Assembly (NCBI GenBank): GCA_025800205.1
Contig: JAOXSD010000113.1
Span: 35,373-99,372 of the forward strand
DNA: 64,000 nucleotides
Source: Silicimonas sp.
Lineage (GTDB): Bacteria; Pseudomonadota; Alphaproteobacteria; Rhodobacterales; Rhodobacteraceae
Reading direction: 5' to 3'
Under the pieces are notes generated by a model, which worked only from the letters and a program-made list of their open reading frames with translations, had not been told where the DNA came from and did no database searches. Numbering within the stretch: position 1 is the stretch's first letter; each line of letters starts with the position of its first letter. Shown here in pieces: positions 54,088 to 63,929 of this stretch. Both the position numbers and the translations under genes were made by a program.

Positions 54088-55515
54088 ATGCCAGATCATG
54101 AGAGCCGCCCGATCGTGGCGCTGGCCGAGGCCAAGAAACATTTCGGCCCTGTGCGCGCCCTCGACGGCGTCACCCTGTCGGTCGCACCCGGCGATTGCAT
54201 CGGGCTGGTGGGCCACAACGGGGCGGGCAAATCCACCTTGGTCAACCTGATCAACGGCGGCCTTGCGCCCTCGGGTGGCACGATCCGCTTTGACCAAGGC
54301 GATGATGCGCTGACTGCGGGCGTGCGCTCGGTCTTTCAGGAACTCTCGCTCTGCCCCAATCTGAGCGTCGCGGAAAACCTCCGCATTTCCCACAGCAGCC
54401 TGCCCCGCATCGGCTGGCGCAAACCGGCCCGCGCCGAAATGCTCGCCAGTCTCGATGCGATCTTCCCTGGCCACGGGATCGACGTCGCGGGCGACGTGGA
54501 AATCGAGCGTCTCACCATCGCCGAACGTCAGATGGTCGAGATCGCCATCGGCTTCGCCCCCCGGGGCAGCGAGGCGCGTCTGGTGATCCTTGATGAACCC
54601 ACTTCATCCCTCGACGCCGGCATCGCCGATCAGCTTCTCGCCCATGTGAAACGCTTCTGCGCGGCAGGCGGTGCCGTCATCTTCATCTCCCACATGCTGG
54701 GCGAGGTTTTCGAGGTGGCCTCCCGCATCGTGGTGCTGAAGGACGGCAGGATCGTCGCCGAACGCGCGACACAAGACTTCACCCGCCAAGGTCTGATCGA
54801 CGCCATGGGCCATATGACCAGCGACGACGCCAGCGTCGAAACCGCCAGGCAATTTGGCGCAGAAGTGCTGCGCACTCCCGAAGGGCTCAGCGCCCGGCAG
54901 GGCGAAATCGTCGGCCTGGCGGGCCTTGCCGGCCACGGCCAGGCCGCCGCCCTTGCCCGTTTTTACCTTGCAAAAACATCCACATGGCGCGCCAGCCGCA
55001 CCAGCGACGCGGTTTTCGTTGCAGGCGATCGCGCCCGCGACGGGGTGCTCCCGCTCTGGTCGATCCTGCGCAACATCTCCATTGCCAGCCTCAAGCTCGG
55101 CGCCCGCGCAGGCCTGGTTGACCGCAGCGCCGAAAACGAAATGGCCGAGGGTTGGAAGACCCGGATCGGCATCCGCACCGATGACCTGACCCGCCCGATC
55201 CTCTCGCTTTCGGGCGGCAACCAGCAGAAAGCGCTTTTCGCCCGCGCGCTTGCCAACCCCGCCCCCATCGTGGTGATGGACGACCCGATGCGCGGCGTCG
55301 ATGTGGGCACCAAACAGGATGTCTATGCCATGATCCGCGCCGAGGCCGCCCGGGGCCGCACCTTCTTGTGGTACTCGACCGAGACCGAGGAGGTCTGCCA
55401 ATGCGACCGCGTCTTCGTGTTCCGCAACGGCGAGATCAGCGCCGAATTGACGGGTACCGAGATCACCGAGGAAAACATCCTCGCCGCCTCCTTCGAGATG
55501 CAGGAGGCGTCATGA
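54088..55515 (+). CDS. Sugar ABC transporter ATP-binding protein, two-domain (RbsA-like)
   Basis: The 475-residue protein has two ABC domains. The first is complete: Walker [11 protein letters not shown], a signature-like [12 protein letters not shown], Walker [13 protein letters not shown]. The second has no Walker A ([15 protein letters not shown] at that place), a normal signature [12 protein letters not shown], and Walker [14 protein letters not shown] with Asp in place of the catalytic Glu. A poorly conserved second Walker A occurs in many RbsA-type proteins, so one active ATP site is expected. It is coupled by ATGA to the first permease gene. Confidence 0.9.
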   Translation: MPDHESRPIVALAEAKKHFGPVRALDGVTLSVAPGDCIGLVGHNGAGKSTLVNLINGGLAPSGGTIRFDQGDDALTAGVRSVFQELSLCPNLSVAENLRISHSSLPRIGWRKPARAEMLASLDAIFPGHGIDVAGDVEIERLTIAERQMVEIAIGFAPRGSEARLVILDEPTSSLDAGIADQLLAHVKRFCAAGGAVIFISHMLGEVFEVASRIVVLKDGRIVAERATQDFTRQGLIDAMGHMTSDDASVETARQFGAEVLRTPEGLSARQGEIVGLAGLAGHGQAAALARFYLAKTSTWRASRTSDAVFVAGDRARDGVLPLWSILRNISIASLKLGARAGLVDRSAENEMAEGWKTRIGIRTDDLTRPILSLSGGNQQKALFARALANPAPIVVMDDPMRGVDVGTKQDVYAMIRAEAARGRTFLWYSTETEEVCQCDRVFVFRNGEISAELTGTEITEENILAASFEMQEAS

Positions 55516-56441
55516 CCCGCCTGTCCCGTTACCGTATCCTGCTGCCGGTCCTGTCGCTCGCCATCCTGCTGGCCGCCACCTTCTGGATGCAGCCCCGCGC
55601 GATGAGCTATTTCGGCCTGAACCTTCTCTTCAATCTCGCCGTGCCCATCGCGCTCGCGACCATCGCCCAGATGATGATCATCATGGTCAATGACATCGAC
55701 CTCTCACTCGGCGCTTTCGTCAGCCTCGTCGCCTGCGTCACCGCCACCTTTCTCCATGACACGCCGCTTCTCGGCCTCGCGATCCTTGCGGCCCTCATCC
55801 TCACCTATGCCGCCCTCGGCGCGATGATCCACGCGCTCGACCTGCCCGCCATCGTGGTCACCCTGGGCATGTCCTTCATCTGGGGCGGCATCGCCCTTTT
55901 CATCCTGCCCAGCCCCGGTGGGGCCAGCCCCGGCTGGCTGCGCAGCCTGATGACGATCAAACCCCCGATGATCCCCATGGCCATCGTCGCCGCCATCACC
56001 ATCGCCGCTCTCACCCATCTCTTGATCATGCGTTCCGGCATCGGCACCGTCCTGCGCGGCGTCGGCGGCAATGCCCGGTCCGTCGCCCGCGCAGGCTGGC
56101 CGGTGATCCGCCTGAAAGCCCTCGCCTACGGGCTTGCCGGTCTCTTCGGTGTCCTGGCGGGCATGGCATTGGTCGGCCTTACCACGTCCGCCGATGCCAA
56201 TATCGCGCTGCGCTACACGCTGCTGTCCATCGCCGGTGTGATCTTGGGCGGCGGTGAATTCATCGGCGGCAAGGTCAGCCCCGTGGGCGCGGTGATCGGC
56301 GCCCTGACCCTGACGCTCGCGGCCTCCTTCCTCAGCTTCCTGCGCCTTTCGCCCGACTGGCAGATCGGCGCCCAGGGCGCGATCCTGATCCTGGTGCTGA
56401 CCGCCCGGCTGATCTTTTCCCGACGGGGGGCAGAGGCATGA
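55512..56441 (+). CDS. Sugar ABC transporter permease 1 (RbsC-like)
   Basis: The 309-residue membrane protein has eight to ten helices and the CUT2 permease segments [16 protein letters not shown], ATxGMSF-like [11 protein letters not shown] and the coupling loop [14 protein letters not shown]. The start at 55512 overlaps the ATPase stop and the stop overlaps the second permease start, both as ATGA. Together with the second permease it makes a heterodimeric channel. Confidence 0.9.
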   Translation: MTRLSRYRILLPVLSLAILLAATFWMQPRAMSYFGLNLLFNLAVPIALATIAQMMIIMVNDIDLSLGAFVSLVACVTATFLHDTPLLGLAILAALILTYAALGAMIHALDLPAIVVTLGMSFIWGGIALFILPSPGGASPGWLRSLMTIKPPMIPMAIVAAITIAALTHLLIMRSGIGTVLRGVGGNARSVARAGWPVIRLKALAYGLAGLFGVLAGMALVGLTTSADANIALRYTLLSIAGVILGGGEFIGGKVSPVGAVIGALTLTLAASFLSFLRLSPDWQIGAQGAILILVLTARLIFSRRGAEA

Positions 56442-57373
56442 TATTGCTCAGAAAACCCTGGATCTGGTCTTGGGCCGCCGCCGCCCTGACCTTTGCCCTG
56501 ACCATCGCCCTGACCTCCGGGCGCGGCGGCAGCGAACTGGCCTATGCCGCCCTCAGCTTCGGCGCCTTCGCCGCCATTGTCGGGCTCGGTCAGATGCTCG
56601 TCATCACCCTCGGCCCCGGCAATGTCGACCTCTCGATCCCCGCCACAATGACGCTTTCCGCCACCCTCGCGCTCAAGGTGATGGCGTCGGAACCCGGCAC
56701 CGCCTTTCTCGGCCTCGTCATCGCCCTCGCTGTTGGTTTCGGTGCCGGTCTCGCCAATTTCGCGCTGATCTTCCTTCTGCGCCTGCCGCCGATCATCGCC
56801 ACGCTCGCCGCCTCGCTGATCTACCAGTCGCTGGCCATCTGGTCGAACCGCGGCCTGCGCATCAAACCGCCCGAACCCCTGGCCGATTTCGCCACCGGCC
56901 GTTTCCTCGGCCTGCCCAATGTGGCCTGGGTCGGGCTCACCCTCGCCGTGGCCGTCTGGATCATCCTGGAACGCTCGGTCTGGGGGCGCTGGCTGCTGGC
57001 CACCGGCCAGAACATGCGCGCTGCCCGCCTTGCCGGTGTCCCCGTCGAACGGGTCCGCGCCACCACCTATGTCACGGTCGCCACTTTCGCGGGGCTTGCC
57101 GGCTACCTGCTCGCCAGCTTCTCGGGCGGTGCGGCGCTGAACATGGGCGCCGAATATCTGCTGATGTCCATCGCCGTGGTGGTGATCGGCGGCAGTTCCA
57201 TCGCAGGCGGCGATTCAAACGTCCCCGGCGTCTGGGGGGCCGCGCTTTTCATGTTCCTCGTCGTCTCGATGCTCAATTCCTACGGCGCAGGTGCGGGCGT
57301 GCGCAACGTCCTCACCGGCACCATCGTCATCGCCATCGTCATTGCCGCCAGCACAAGGAGGCTCCGCCCATGA
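56438..57373 (+). CDS. Sugar ABC transporter permease 2 (RbsC-like)
   Basis: The 311-residue permease is related to the gene upstream. Family features are GLGQMLVITLGPGNVDLSIPA, IATLAASLIYQSLAI and the coupling loop GQNMRAARLAGVPVERVR. It has eight to nine hydrophobic helices. Two different permease chains are less usual for CUT2 systems, which often use a single one. The stop overlaps the SMP-30 start by four bases (ATGA). Confidence 0.9.
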   Translation: MILLRKPWIWSWAAAALTFALTIALTSGRGGSELAYAALSFGAFAAIVGLGQMLVITLGPGNVDLSIPATMTLSATLALKVMASEPGTAFLGLVIALAVGFGAGLANFALIFLLRLPPIIATLAASLIYQSLAIWSNRGLRIKPPEPLADFATGRFLGLPNVAWVGLTLAVAVWIILERSVWGRWLLATGQNMRAARLAGVPVERVRATTYVTVATFAGLAGYLLASFSGGAALNMGAEYLLMSIAVVVIGGSSIAGGDSNVPGVWGAALFMFLVVSMLNSYGAGAGVRNVLTGTIVIAIVIAASTRRLRP

Positions 57374-58302
57374 TCACCCTGCCCGACCATCTGGAGGTGC
57401 ACGACGACCGCTTCCTGTCCCTCGTCCACCCGATGTCGCAACTGGACCAGATCGCCACCGGTTTCACCTGGACCGAAGGCCCGGTCTGGTTCGGCGATCA
57501 CCAGTGCCTCATCTTCTCCGACATCCCCAGCCAGCGGCTGATGCGCTGGTCCGAGGCCGAGGGGCTGACGACGTTCCGGCACCCGTCGGGCTTCAACAAT
57601 GGCAACACCCGCGACCATCTTGGCCGGCTGATCGGCTGCCGGCACGGCGCCCGCGACGTGGTGCGGACCGAAATGAACGGGAGCCTGACCGTGCTCGCTG
57701 ACAGTTTCGACGGCAAGCGCCTCAACTCCCCCAATGACGTGGTGGTCAGCCGCGATGGCGCGATCTGGTTCACCGATCCGACCTACGGGATCATCTCGAA
57801 TTTCGAAGGCTACCGCGCCGCGCCCGAACAGGAGACCCGCAACGTCTACCGGATTGCACCCACGGGCGAGTTGACCGCCGTGGTCCGTGATTTTGCCCAG
57901 CCCAACGGGCTCTGTTTCTCGCCCGACGAAAACACGCTTTATATTGCCGAAAGCGGGTCGAGCCATGATGCCGCCGTGCCCGCCGTGATCCGCAAGTTTG
58001 CCGTTGAGGGGGCGACGCTCACCGACCTCGGCGCCTTCGCCACGATCGACAGGGGCCTGCCCGATGGCATCCGCTGCGACACCTCGGGCAACCTCTGGTC
58101 TTCGGCCGCCGACGGGGTGCATTGTTTCGCCCCCGATGGCACCCTTCTGGGCAAGATCCTGGTGCCGGAAGTGGTCTCCAACCTGGCCTTCGGCGGGCCT
58201 GACGGGCGGCGGCTCCATATCACCGCGACCACTTCGGTCTATCGCGTCTTTGTTGATGCCTTCGGCGCGGAACCCTGGACGCGCCCTAGCGTAAACGGCT
58301 GA
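57370..58302 (+). CDS. SMP-30/gluconolactonase-family lactonase
   Basis: The 310-residue beta-propeller hydrolyses a sugar lactone to the aldonate. Metal and catalytic residues are in FTWTEGPVW, RLNSPNDVVV, FTDPTYG and the Asp of GLPDGIRCD. It is the last gene of the sugar transporter operon, which suggests an oxidative sugar pathway (sugar to lactone to acid); the dehydrogenase and dehydratase are not in this block. It shares the same fold as the N-terminal half of the fusion protein at 23939-25504. The 3' end overlaps the convergent YeaQ-like gene by 17 bases. Confidence 0.9.
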   Translation: MITLPDHLEVHDDRFLSLVHPMSQLDQIATGFTWTEGPVWFGDHQCLIFSDIPSQRLMRWSEAEGLTTFRHPSGFNNGNTRDHLGRLIGCRHGARDVVRTEMNGSLTVLADSFDGKRLNSPNDVVVSRDGAIWFTDPTYGIISNFEGYRAAPEQETRNVYRIAPTGELTAVVRDFAQPNGLCFSPDENTLYIAESGSSHDAAVPAVIRKFAVEGATLTDLGAFATIDRGLPDGIRCDTSGNLWSSAADGVHCFAPDGTLLGKILVPEVVSNLAFGGPDGRRLHITATTSVYRVFVDAFGAEPWTRPSVNG

Positions 58303-58519
58303 GAACCCACAGGAAAATAACCGCGCCCAGGGTGGCGACAATCAGCGAGCCCAGCAGACCGGTGGCCGCCAGACCCAGCAGACGGCCGAGAAATCCGCCG
58401 ATGAACGCGCCCGCCACGCCGATGCCGAGATTGGCCAGCAGGCCGCGTTCGCTTTGCATGATCTTGCCCGCGAGCCAGCCCGCGGCAAGACCGATCAGCA
58501 GAAACAGGATCAGCCCCAT
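58286..58519 (-). CDS. GlsB/YeaQ/YmgE-family small membrane protein
   Basis: The 77-residue protein belongs to the transglycosylase-associated/YeaQ family (PF04226). It has three short Gly-rich hydrophobic helices: LFLLIGLAAGWLAG, LGIGVAGAFIGGFLG and SLIVATLGAVIFLWVL. The charged loop KIMQSERG after the first helix is typical. Members are stress-induced and their role is unclear. It lies three bases downstream of the LOG gene and may share its transcript. Confidence 0.9.
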   Translation of the reverse strand: MGLILFLLIGLAAGWLAGKIMQSERGLLANLGIGVAGAFIGGFLGRLLGLAATGLLGSLIVATLGAVIFLWVLSRLR

Positions 58520-58522
58520 CGT

Positions 58523-59377
58523 CTAGCCCTCCCGGCCCGGCAGGCTCTCCCGGCGGCTGCCCGCTTCCCACTCGTCCATCGCCTGCAACGCCTCTTCGGC
58601 GGTTTCGACAAAGCGGAACAGACCGAGATCCGCATCCGAAATCGTGCCCGCATCCGCCAGCGCCTCCCAGTCGATGATCTTCGACCAGAACTCCTTGCCG
58701 AACAGCAGGAACGGCACCGGCTTCATCCGCCCGGTCTGAATGAGCGTGAGACTTTCAAAAAGCTCATCCAGCGTGCCGAAGCCGCCCGGGAACACCGCGA
58801 TGGCGGCGGCGCGCATCAGGAAATGCATCTTGCGAATGGCGAAGTAATGGAAGTTGAACGCGAGATCCGGCGTCACATAGGGGTTGGGCGCCTGTTCGTG
58901 CGGCAACACGATGTTGAGCCCGATGGACACGCCGCCCGCCTCCTCGGCGCCGCGATTGCCGGCCTCCATCACGCCGGGTCCGCCACCGGTGACCACCACG
59001 TTTTCCTTGCCGCCATTTTCCGCCGCCAGGGACCGTTCGGTGATCAGCCGCGCAAAGGTCCGCGCCTCGTCATAGAAGCGGCTGAGATCGGCCAGCGTTT
59101 GGGTCCGGGCGCTGTCCTTCTTGGCAGGTTCCGGAATGCGCGCGCCGCCGAACAGCACCACGGTGGAGGTGATGCCGTATTCGCTCATCAGCATTTCCGG
59201 CTTCAGCAGTTCAAGCTGCAGCCGCACCGGGCGCAATTCCTCGCGACAGAGAAAATCGTCATCGGCAAAGGCCAGACGATAGGCGGGCGAGCGGGTCTGC
59301 GGCGTGTCGGGAATGTCGCGCGCGGTTTCGATATCCTGATGCGCGTCACGGAACACGCGGCTTTTGTCGTCTTTCAT
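58523..59377 (-). CDS. LOG-family protein (TIGR00730-like)
   Basis: The 284-residue protein belongs to the LOG family, whose known members release cytokinin bases from nucleoside 5'-monophosphates or act as other nucleotide phosphoribohydrolases. The signature PGGFGTLDELFE is near 205, with VVTGGGPGVMEAGNRGA before it. The conserved Arg in FAIRKMHFL is also present. The start at 59377 (MKDDKSRVF) is set by a GGGGAGACCC ribosome region; the longer reading runs into the beta-galactosidase gene. It is larger than plant-type LOGs and resembles type II bacterial members. Confidence 0.9.
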   Translation of the reverse strand: MKDDKSRVFRDAHQDIETARDIPDTPQTRSPAYRLAFADDDFLCREELRPVRLQLELLKPEMLMSEYGITSTVVLFGGARIPEPAKKDSARTQTLADLSRFYDEARTFARLITERSLAAENGGKENVVVTGGGPGVMEAGNRGAEEAGGVSIGLNIVLPHEQAPNPYVTPDLAFNFHYFAIRKMHFLMRAAAIAVFPGGFGTLDELFESLTLIQTGRMKPVPFLLFGKEFWSKIIDWEALADAGTISDADLGLFRFVETAEEALQAMDEWEAGSRRESLPGREG

Positions 59378-59435
59378 CGGGTCTCCCCTCCTGATCGTCT
59401 GTTCTGCATGGCAGCGGATTGGCCCGCTGGCAAGT

Positions 59436-61346
59436 TCAGCGCGCCTGCCAATGCACCCCGGCGGGCGGGATGTCGATACCGTCGAATTGCAGCGTTTCGG
59501 GGGCATAATTGAAGACAAAGCGGTGCGTTTCGGTGTCGCGGATCCGCAGCCCTTCGGGCAGGGTTTCGCGCGCCAGCCCCGCAGCCCCCACGACCTGACC
59601 GAGGATCGCGTCGAAGGCGGCATCGTCGGGCCAGCCGGCCAGGTAGTACAAACCGTCCGCCCCCATCATCGCCGGACGTCCATCGGCGGTTTCAAAACTG
59701 ACCGGCGCCTGACCTTCGAGATGTTCGAACCAGCGTTTGAAATGGCCGGTCGCAAGCGGCAGGGGCGCAAAAGGCGGCAGGCTTTCGAGCCGCGCGGTGG
59801 TCACATCGAGCCCGTCGATATTGGGCGGCAGCGGTGTGGGGATGGTCAGATCGCCATCGCGACTGCCCGAACGCGGCCCCAGGATCGCACTGCCTCCGAA
59901 GCGGCGGAGCGCGCTCTGCAACGCTTCGGGCAATTCCAGCAAACCCGGCGCAAGAACAAGACGATAGCCGGTCAGATCGGTGGTTTCGGCGGGAAGAATA
60001 TCGACCGAAAGCCCGGCCCGGCGCAGGGCGCGGTAGCTGTCGAAGACAAGGCCGAAATAGCTGAAATCGGCGCCCTGGGGCAGCGCCTCCCAGGCCCAGG
60101 CCGACGGGTAATCGAAGATCAGCGCCACCGGGGAGCGGCCCTGCGAGACCTCGGGCATCTGCGCCAGTTCGCGCGCCACTTGCTGCGCCTCGCCCAGCGC
60201 AGGCGCGGCGGCGCTGTCGGGGCGCAACAGGCCCGCGTGCATCTGCTCCTGGGCAAAGGGCGCCTGACGCCAGCGGAAATAGCAGACCGCCTCGGCGCCG
60301 TGGGCGAAAGCCTCCCAGGTCCAGAGCCGGGGCATGCCATCGAGCGGCGCCACATTCCAATCGGCCCAGTTCACCGGGCCGGGCTGCTGCTCCATCACCC
60401 AAAGCCGCCCCCGCCCGACCGCGCGATAAAGGTCATGGTGAAAGGCCTGCGCATCCGGATGCCCCTGGCGCAGGAAGCGGCTCTGCTCCGCTTCGCTGGC
60501 CTCCATCCGGTCCAGCAAAAAGCCCAGCGGATAGGAATCCCAGGAGGCGATGTCGAGATCGGCGCCGACGTCAAAATGGTCGAAGGACAGGATGCGGCCC
60601 ATGTAATTGTGAATGAGCGGCGCCTGGGTATGGCGGCGCAGGATCTCCGTCTGAGCCCGGTTGAACCGCACCACCTGATCGGAGGAAAAGCGCCGGAAGG
60701 CCAGGAGATGGGACGGGTTGAGATCGGTCACCGCCAGGTTGGGCAGATCGATCTCCGCAAAGTCGCGATATTCCATCGACCAGAAGACATTGCCCCAGGC
60801 CCGGTTCAGCGCCTCGGGCGATTGATAGCGCTGAGCGCACCAGTCGCGAAAGGCGCGGCGGGCCGGTTCGGAATAGGACAGCACCGTGTCATGGCAGCCG
60901 TATTCATTGTCGGTCTGCCAGGCCGCCACATGGGGATTGGCGCCATAGCGTTCGCCCAGGCGCGTGACGATGTGGCGGCAGTCTTCCAGGTAGCCTTCGT
61001 GGGAGAAGCAGTAATGTCGGCGGGACCCGAAACCGCGCGGGCGCCCCTCTTCATCCACGGCCAGCATGTCGGGGTGTTTGTCCAGCATCCAGCGCGGCGG
61101 TGTGGCGGTGGGGGTGCCGAGGATGACCTTCAGCCCCGCCTGCCCCAGCACCTCGATGGCGCGATCGAGCCAGTCGAAATCATAGGCCCCCGGTGTCGGC
61201 TCCAGCCGCGACCAGGCAAATTCGCCGATCCGCACCCAGGTCAGGCCGGTCTCGACCATGCGGGCGGCATCTTCGGCCCAGATCTCCTCGGGCCAGTGTT
61301 CGGGGTAGTAGCACACGCCCAGGCTGCGGGTCTGGGGATCGGTCAT
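59436..61346 (-). CDS. Beta-galactosidase, GH42
   Basis: The 636-residue cytoplasmic enzyme hydrolyses terminal beta-galactosides. The GH42 TIM barrel covers about 1-385 with YYPEHWPEEIW at the start, the acid/base Glu in WQTDNEYGCHDT (about 145) and the nucleophile Glu in LWVMEQQPGPVNW (about 305). Trimerisation (about 390-590) and small beta domains follow. Typical length is 640-690. It is the last gene of its strand run, 27 bases after the CobW-like gene; no transporter for galactosides is next to it. Confidence 0.93.
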   Translation of the reverse strand: MTDPQTRSLGVCYYPEHWPEEIWAEDAARMVETGLTWVRIGEFAWSRLEPTPGAYDFDWLDRAIEVLGQAGLKVILGTPTATPPRWMLDKHPDMLAVDEEGRPRGFGSRRHYCFSHEGYLEDCRHIVTRLGERYGANPHVAAWQTDNEYGCHDTVLSYSEPARRAFRDWCAQRYQSPEALNRAWGNVFWSMEYRDFAEIDLPNLAVTDLNPSHLLAFRRFSSDQVVRFNRAQTEILRRHTQAPLIHNYMGRILSFDHFDVGADLDIASWDSYPLGFLLDRMEASEAEQSRFLRQGHPDAQAFHHDLYRAVGRGRLWVMEQQPGPVNWADWNVAPLDGMPRLWTWEAFAHGAEAVCYFRWRQAPFAQEQMHAGLLRPDSAAAPALGEAQQVARELAQMPEVSQGRSPVALIFDYPSAWAWEALPQGADFSYFGLVFDSYRALRRAGLSVDILPAETTDLTGYRLVLAPGLLELPEALQSALRRFGGSAILGPRSGSRDGDLTIPTPLPPNIDGLDVTTARLESLPPFAPLPLATGHFKRWFEHLEGQAPVSFETADGRPAMMGADGLYYLAGWPDDAAFDAILGQVVGAAGLARETLPEGLRIRDTETHRFVFNYAPETLQFDGIDIPPAGVHWQAR

Positions 61347-61373
61347 GGGAACCTCCGCTGTGGTTCTGCCCGT

Positions 61374-62261
61374 TTACGGGTTTTGCATCGTGACGCAAGA
61401 TGGATCGTCCCACCAGGCGGCCAGCCTTTCGGCAGAGGTGCCGGGCGCCAGCCCGATGGCAACCAGCGCCGTGGTTGCCGCCTCGGCGCGGCGGGCAAAG
61501 TGTTTCTGGCGGCCCACCGCATGCACCTCCCAATAGGCCCCATTGCCATCGGGCAGCAGCGCCTTCAGCCGCAACAGACCCGGCGGCAGATCGGCCAGCC
61601 GGGCTTCGATCTCGGCCTGGCTGCGCGGCGCCGGATCCGGATCGGAGTAATGGACGTAATCGGGATGGGGCGCGGTCTGGACCTCGGGCGCGCATTCGGG
61701 CGTTGCGTCGAACAAAAGCGCCGCGATGGCGGCAAGGTTGTCGGCGCGGCACCAGGCGGCCAGACCGATCTGCGCCAGTTCCGCGCCCACGTCACCGCCC
61801 TTGGAAACGGCGACCAGATCGGCGCAGGTCAGTTGCGCGGCCACCTGATCCGTGATGCGCCCGTCGCTCAGTTGCGCGGCAAGATTTTCGCTGTCGGCGA
61901 GGCTGATGATACCGCCATAGCGCAGGTCCGGCTCGGCCAGTGCCAGCCCCGCAATCCTGGCCGGATCGGCGATGCCGCTGGCCTCGACAATCAGGTGATC
62001 GGGACGCGGATGACGGTCGAGCATGTCACCGATCGCATAGAAAAGATCTCCCGACATGGTGCAGCAGATGCAGCCGTTGGTCAGTTCGATCGTGTCCTCG
62101 CGGGCGGAGTGCAGGAGCGCGGCATCGAGGTTGATCGCACCAAAATCATTGACCAGTACCGCCAGTCGCAACCCGTGGTCGCCCGCCAGCAAGGTATTGA
62201 TCAACGTGGTTTTTCCCGCGCCCAGATAGCCGCCAATCACGGAGAGCGGCAGCGCGCTCAC
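61374..62261 (-). CDS. CobW/P47K-family G3E GTPase-like metallochaperone
   Basis: The 295-residue protein has Walker A GGYLGAGKTTL (10-20), the metal-binding CxCC at 64-67 in NGCICCTMSG, and Walker B LIVEASGIADPAR. The expected NKxD guanine motif reads AVSKGGDV (Asn to Ser and one residue longer), so guanine binding may be weaker. The CobW C-terminal domain follows (QTAPHPDYVHY to the end). Such proteins load Zn, Co or other metals onto partner enzymes. The start overlaps the amidohydrolase stop by four bases, making the metal-dependent amidohydrolase a likely client. Confidence 0.88.
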   Translation of the reverse strand: MSALPLSVIGGYLGAGKTTLINTLLAGDHGLRLAVLVNDFGAINLDAALLHSAREDTIELTNGCICCTMSGDLFYAIGDMLDRHPRPDHLIVEASGIADPARIAGLALAEPDLRYGGIISLADSENLAAQLSDGRITDQVAAQLTCADLVAVSKGGDVGAELAQIGLAAWCRADNLAAIAALLFDATPECAPEVQTAPHPDYVHYSDPDPAPRSQAEIEARLADLPPGLLRLKALLPDGNGAYWEVHAVGRQKHFARRAEAATTALVAIGLAPGTSAERLAAWWDDPSCVTMQNP

Positions 62262-63871
62262 AGAAGATGCACCTTGCCGCCGAAGACGGTTCCCAACACC
62301 GGCACATCCTTGAGACCCTCTGCGCCCAGCGCCAGCGGATCGGCGCCCAGCACCGCGAAATCGGCGCGTTTTCCGGGTGCGATGGAGCCGATTTCACCAT
62401 CGAGTTTCAGGATGCGGGCGGCGCCGAGGGTGATGAGTTCCAGCGCGTCGTCCACCGACACCCGCTCCTCTGCCCCCAGGGTCGCGCCCGACATGGTTTG
62501 TCGGTTGGCCGCGCACCATGCGGTGAAAAGGGGGCCGAGCGGGGTCACCGGCGCATCGGAATGGATCGCGCAGGTCACCCCTTCCGCCATCGCGGTTCTG
62601 AGCGCATTCATCCGTGCGGCCCGGTCGGGGCCAAGGGTGCGGGCGGCGTGTTGGTCGCCGAAATACCACAGGTGATTGGCAAAGAGATTGCAGGCCACGC
62701 CCAGGTCTGCAGCGCGGCGGAAGAGGGCGCGATCCATCATCTGGCAATGTTGCAAGACGTGCCGCGCGCCAGGCCAGGGGTGGGCACGAGCGGCGGCTTC
62801 GAGCGCATCGAGCGAGACTTCCGCGGCCTCATCGCCATTGACGTGAATATGCATCTGCACGCCCGCCCGCTGCATTTCCATCGCCAGCGCGTGGATCTGA
62901 TCGGGCGCGGTGTTCCAGAGCCCGTTCGGCTGGCCCTCCACATAGCCGGGCCAGCGCACCCGCGCGGTCCAGCCCTGAATGGACCCATCGGTCATCAGCT
63001 TCACGGCACCCAGACGCAGCTTGTCGCTGCTGCGCACCTTCAGCGCCAGCGCGCGGGCGGCCACCTCTTCCGGCGCAGCCGAGGCACCGATGGCGGGCAC
63101 GATCCGCAGCGGGTAGTCATCGCGCCCGGTGACCTCCAGCATCAGGTCGAGGTCGTCATCATCGAGCATGGAATAAAGGTCGGTGATCGTGGTCACACCG
63201 GCGCGGGTGGCGATGCTGGCGTAGGTCTCGATGGCCTCGGCGCTTTGCGACAGCAGCCGGAAATCGACCCCGATCCGGCGCAGCACCGGGAACATGGCGG
63301 CCATTTCCTGCAACTCGCCATTGGGCGCGCCATCCGCGCCCTTGACCACACCTTCAAGCGGCGTGTCGGCGGAGTAACCTGCCAGTTCCAGAGCTGCGGT
63401 ATTCACGCACATCAGGTGGAAGTTGGAGAACAACACGGCGACCGGTTTGTCGCGGCTCACCTGATCCAGATGGTGGCGGTTGAGCCGTTCGCCTTCGAGA
63501 AAGATCGGATCAAGCCCCCAGCCAAAGACCATCTCGCCACTCGCGGCCTCACGCAGTCGCGCGATGATGTCGTCGGTGCTGGTCAGCCCTTCCCAAAGCC
63601 GACCGTCTGCGTCGATCCGGTCGTGATAGCCCACATAGGAATAGCGCCACATGGAGCCCGCCATCATATGGGCGTGGCCTTCGACGAAACCCGGCATCAG
63701 CACCGCGTCGCTGAGGCTGTCATCCATCACCCCGCCGCCCCAGGCATCGGCGCAATCGGCCCCGCCCACCGCCAGAATGCACCCGTCGCGCACGGCGACA
63801 TGGGTCGCCTCGGGCAGACCGCGCTCCATGGTGATGATTTTTTTTGCTTTGAAAACGCGCGTTTCTGTCAT
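62258..63871 (-). CDS. Amidohydrolase, YtcJ-like (Amidohydro_3)
   Basis: The 537-residue protein has the amidohydrolase beta-sandwich plus TIM barrel. The metal His pair is in GFVEGHAHMMAG, later ligands in IHVNGDEAAE, HCQMMDR and the final catalytic Asp in CAIHSDAPVTPLG. It ends with the sandwich segment GSIAPGKRADFAVLGADPL. Its substrate is unknown; the family acts on N-substituted amides, imides and lactams. It is coupled to the CobW-like gene by ATGA. A perfect inverted repeat lies about 60 bases before its start. Confidence 0.9.
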   Translation of the reverse strand: MTETRVFKAKKIITMERGLPEATHVAVRDGCILAVGGADCADAWGGGVMDDSLSDAVLMPGFVEGHAHMMAGSMWRYSYVGYHDRIDADGRLWEGLTSTDDIIARLREAASGEMVFGWGLDPIFLEGERLNRHHLDQVSRDKPVAVLFSNFHLMCVNTAALELAGYSADTPLEGVVKGADGAPNGELQEMAAMFPVLRRIGVDFRLLSQSAEAIETYASIATRAGVTTITDLYSMLDDDDLDLMLEVTGRDDYPLRIVPAIGASAAPEEVAARALALKVRSSDKLRLGAVKLMTDGSIQGWTARVRWPGYVEGQPNGLWNTAPDQIHALAMEMQRAGVQMHIHVNGDEAAEVSLDALEAAARAHPWPGARHVLQHCQMMDRALFRRAADLGVACNLFANHLWYFGDQHAARTLGPDRAARMNALRTAMAEGVTCAIHSDAPVTPLGPLFTAWCAANRQTMSGATLGAEERVSVDDALELITLGAARILKLDGEIGSIAPGKRADFAVLGADPLALGAEGLKDVPVLGTVFGGKVHLL

Positions 63872-63929
63872 TCCGGGTACTCCTCGCGGCAGGTTGCACG
63901 GTTTCTTTCGGGGCGTCCATGGGCGATCT

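Noticed and set aside
59364-62675. Open frame of over 1,100 codons opposite the beta-galactosidase and CobW genes
   Set aside because: It spans two well-supported minus-strand genes and their gap, and shows only low-complexity antisense composition. Long antisense frames are common at this GC content.
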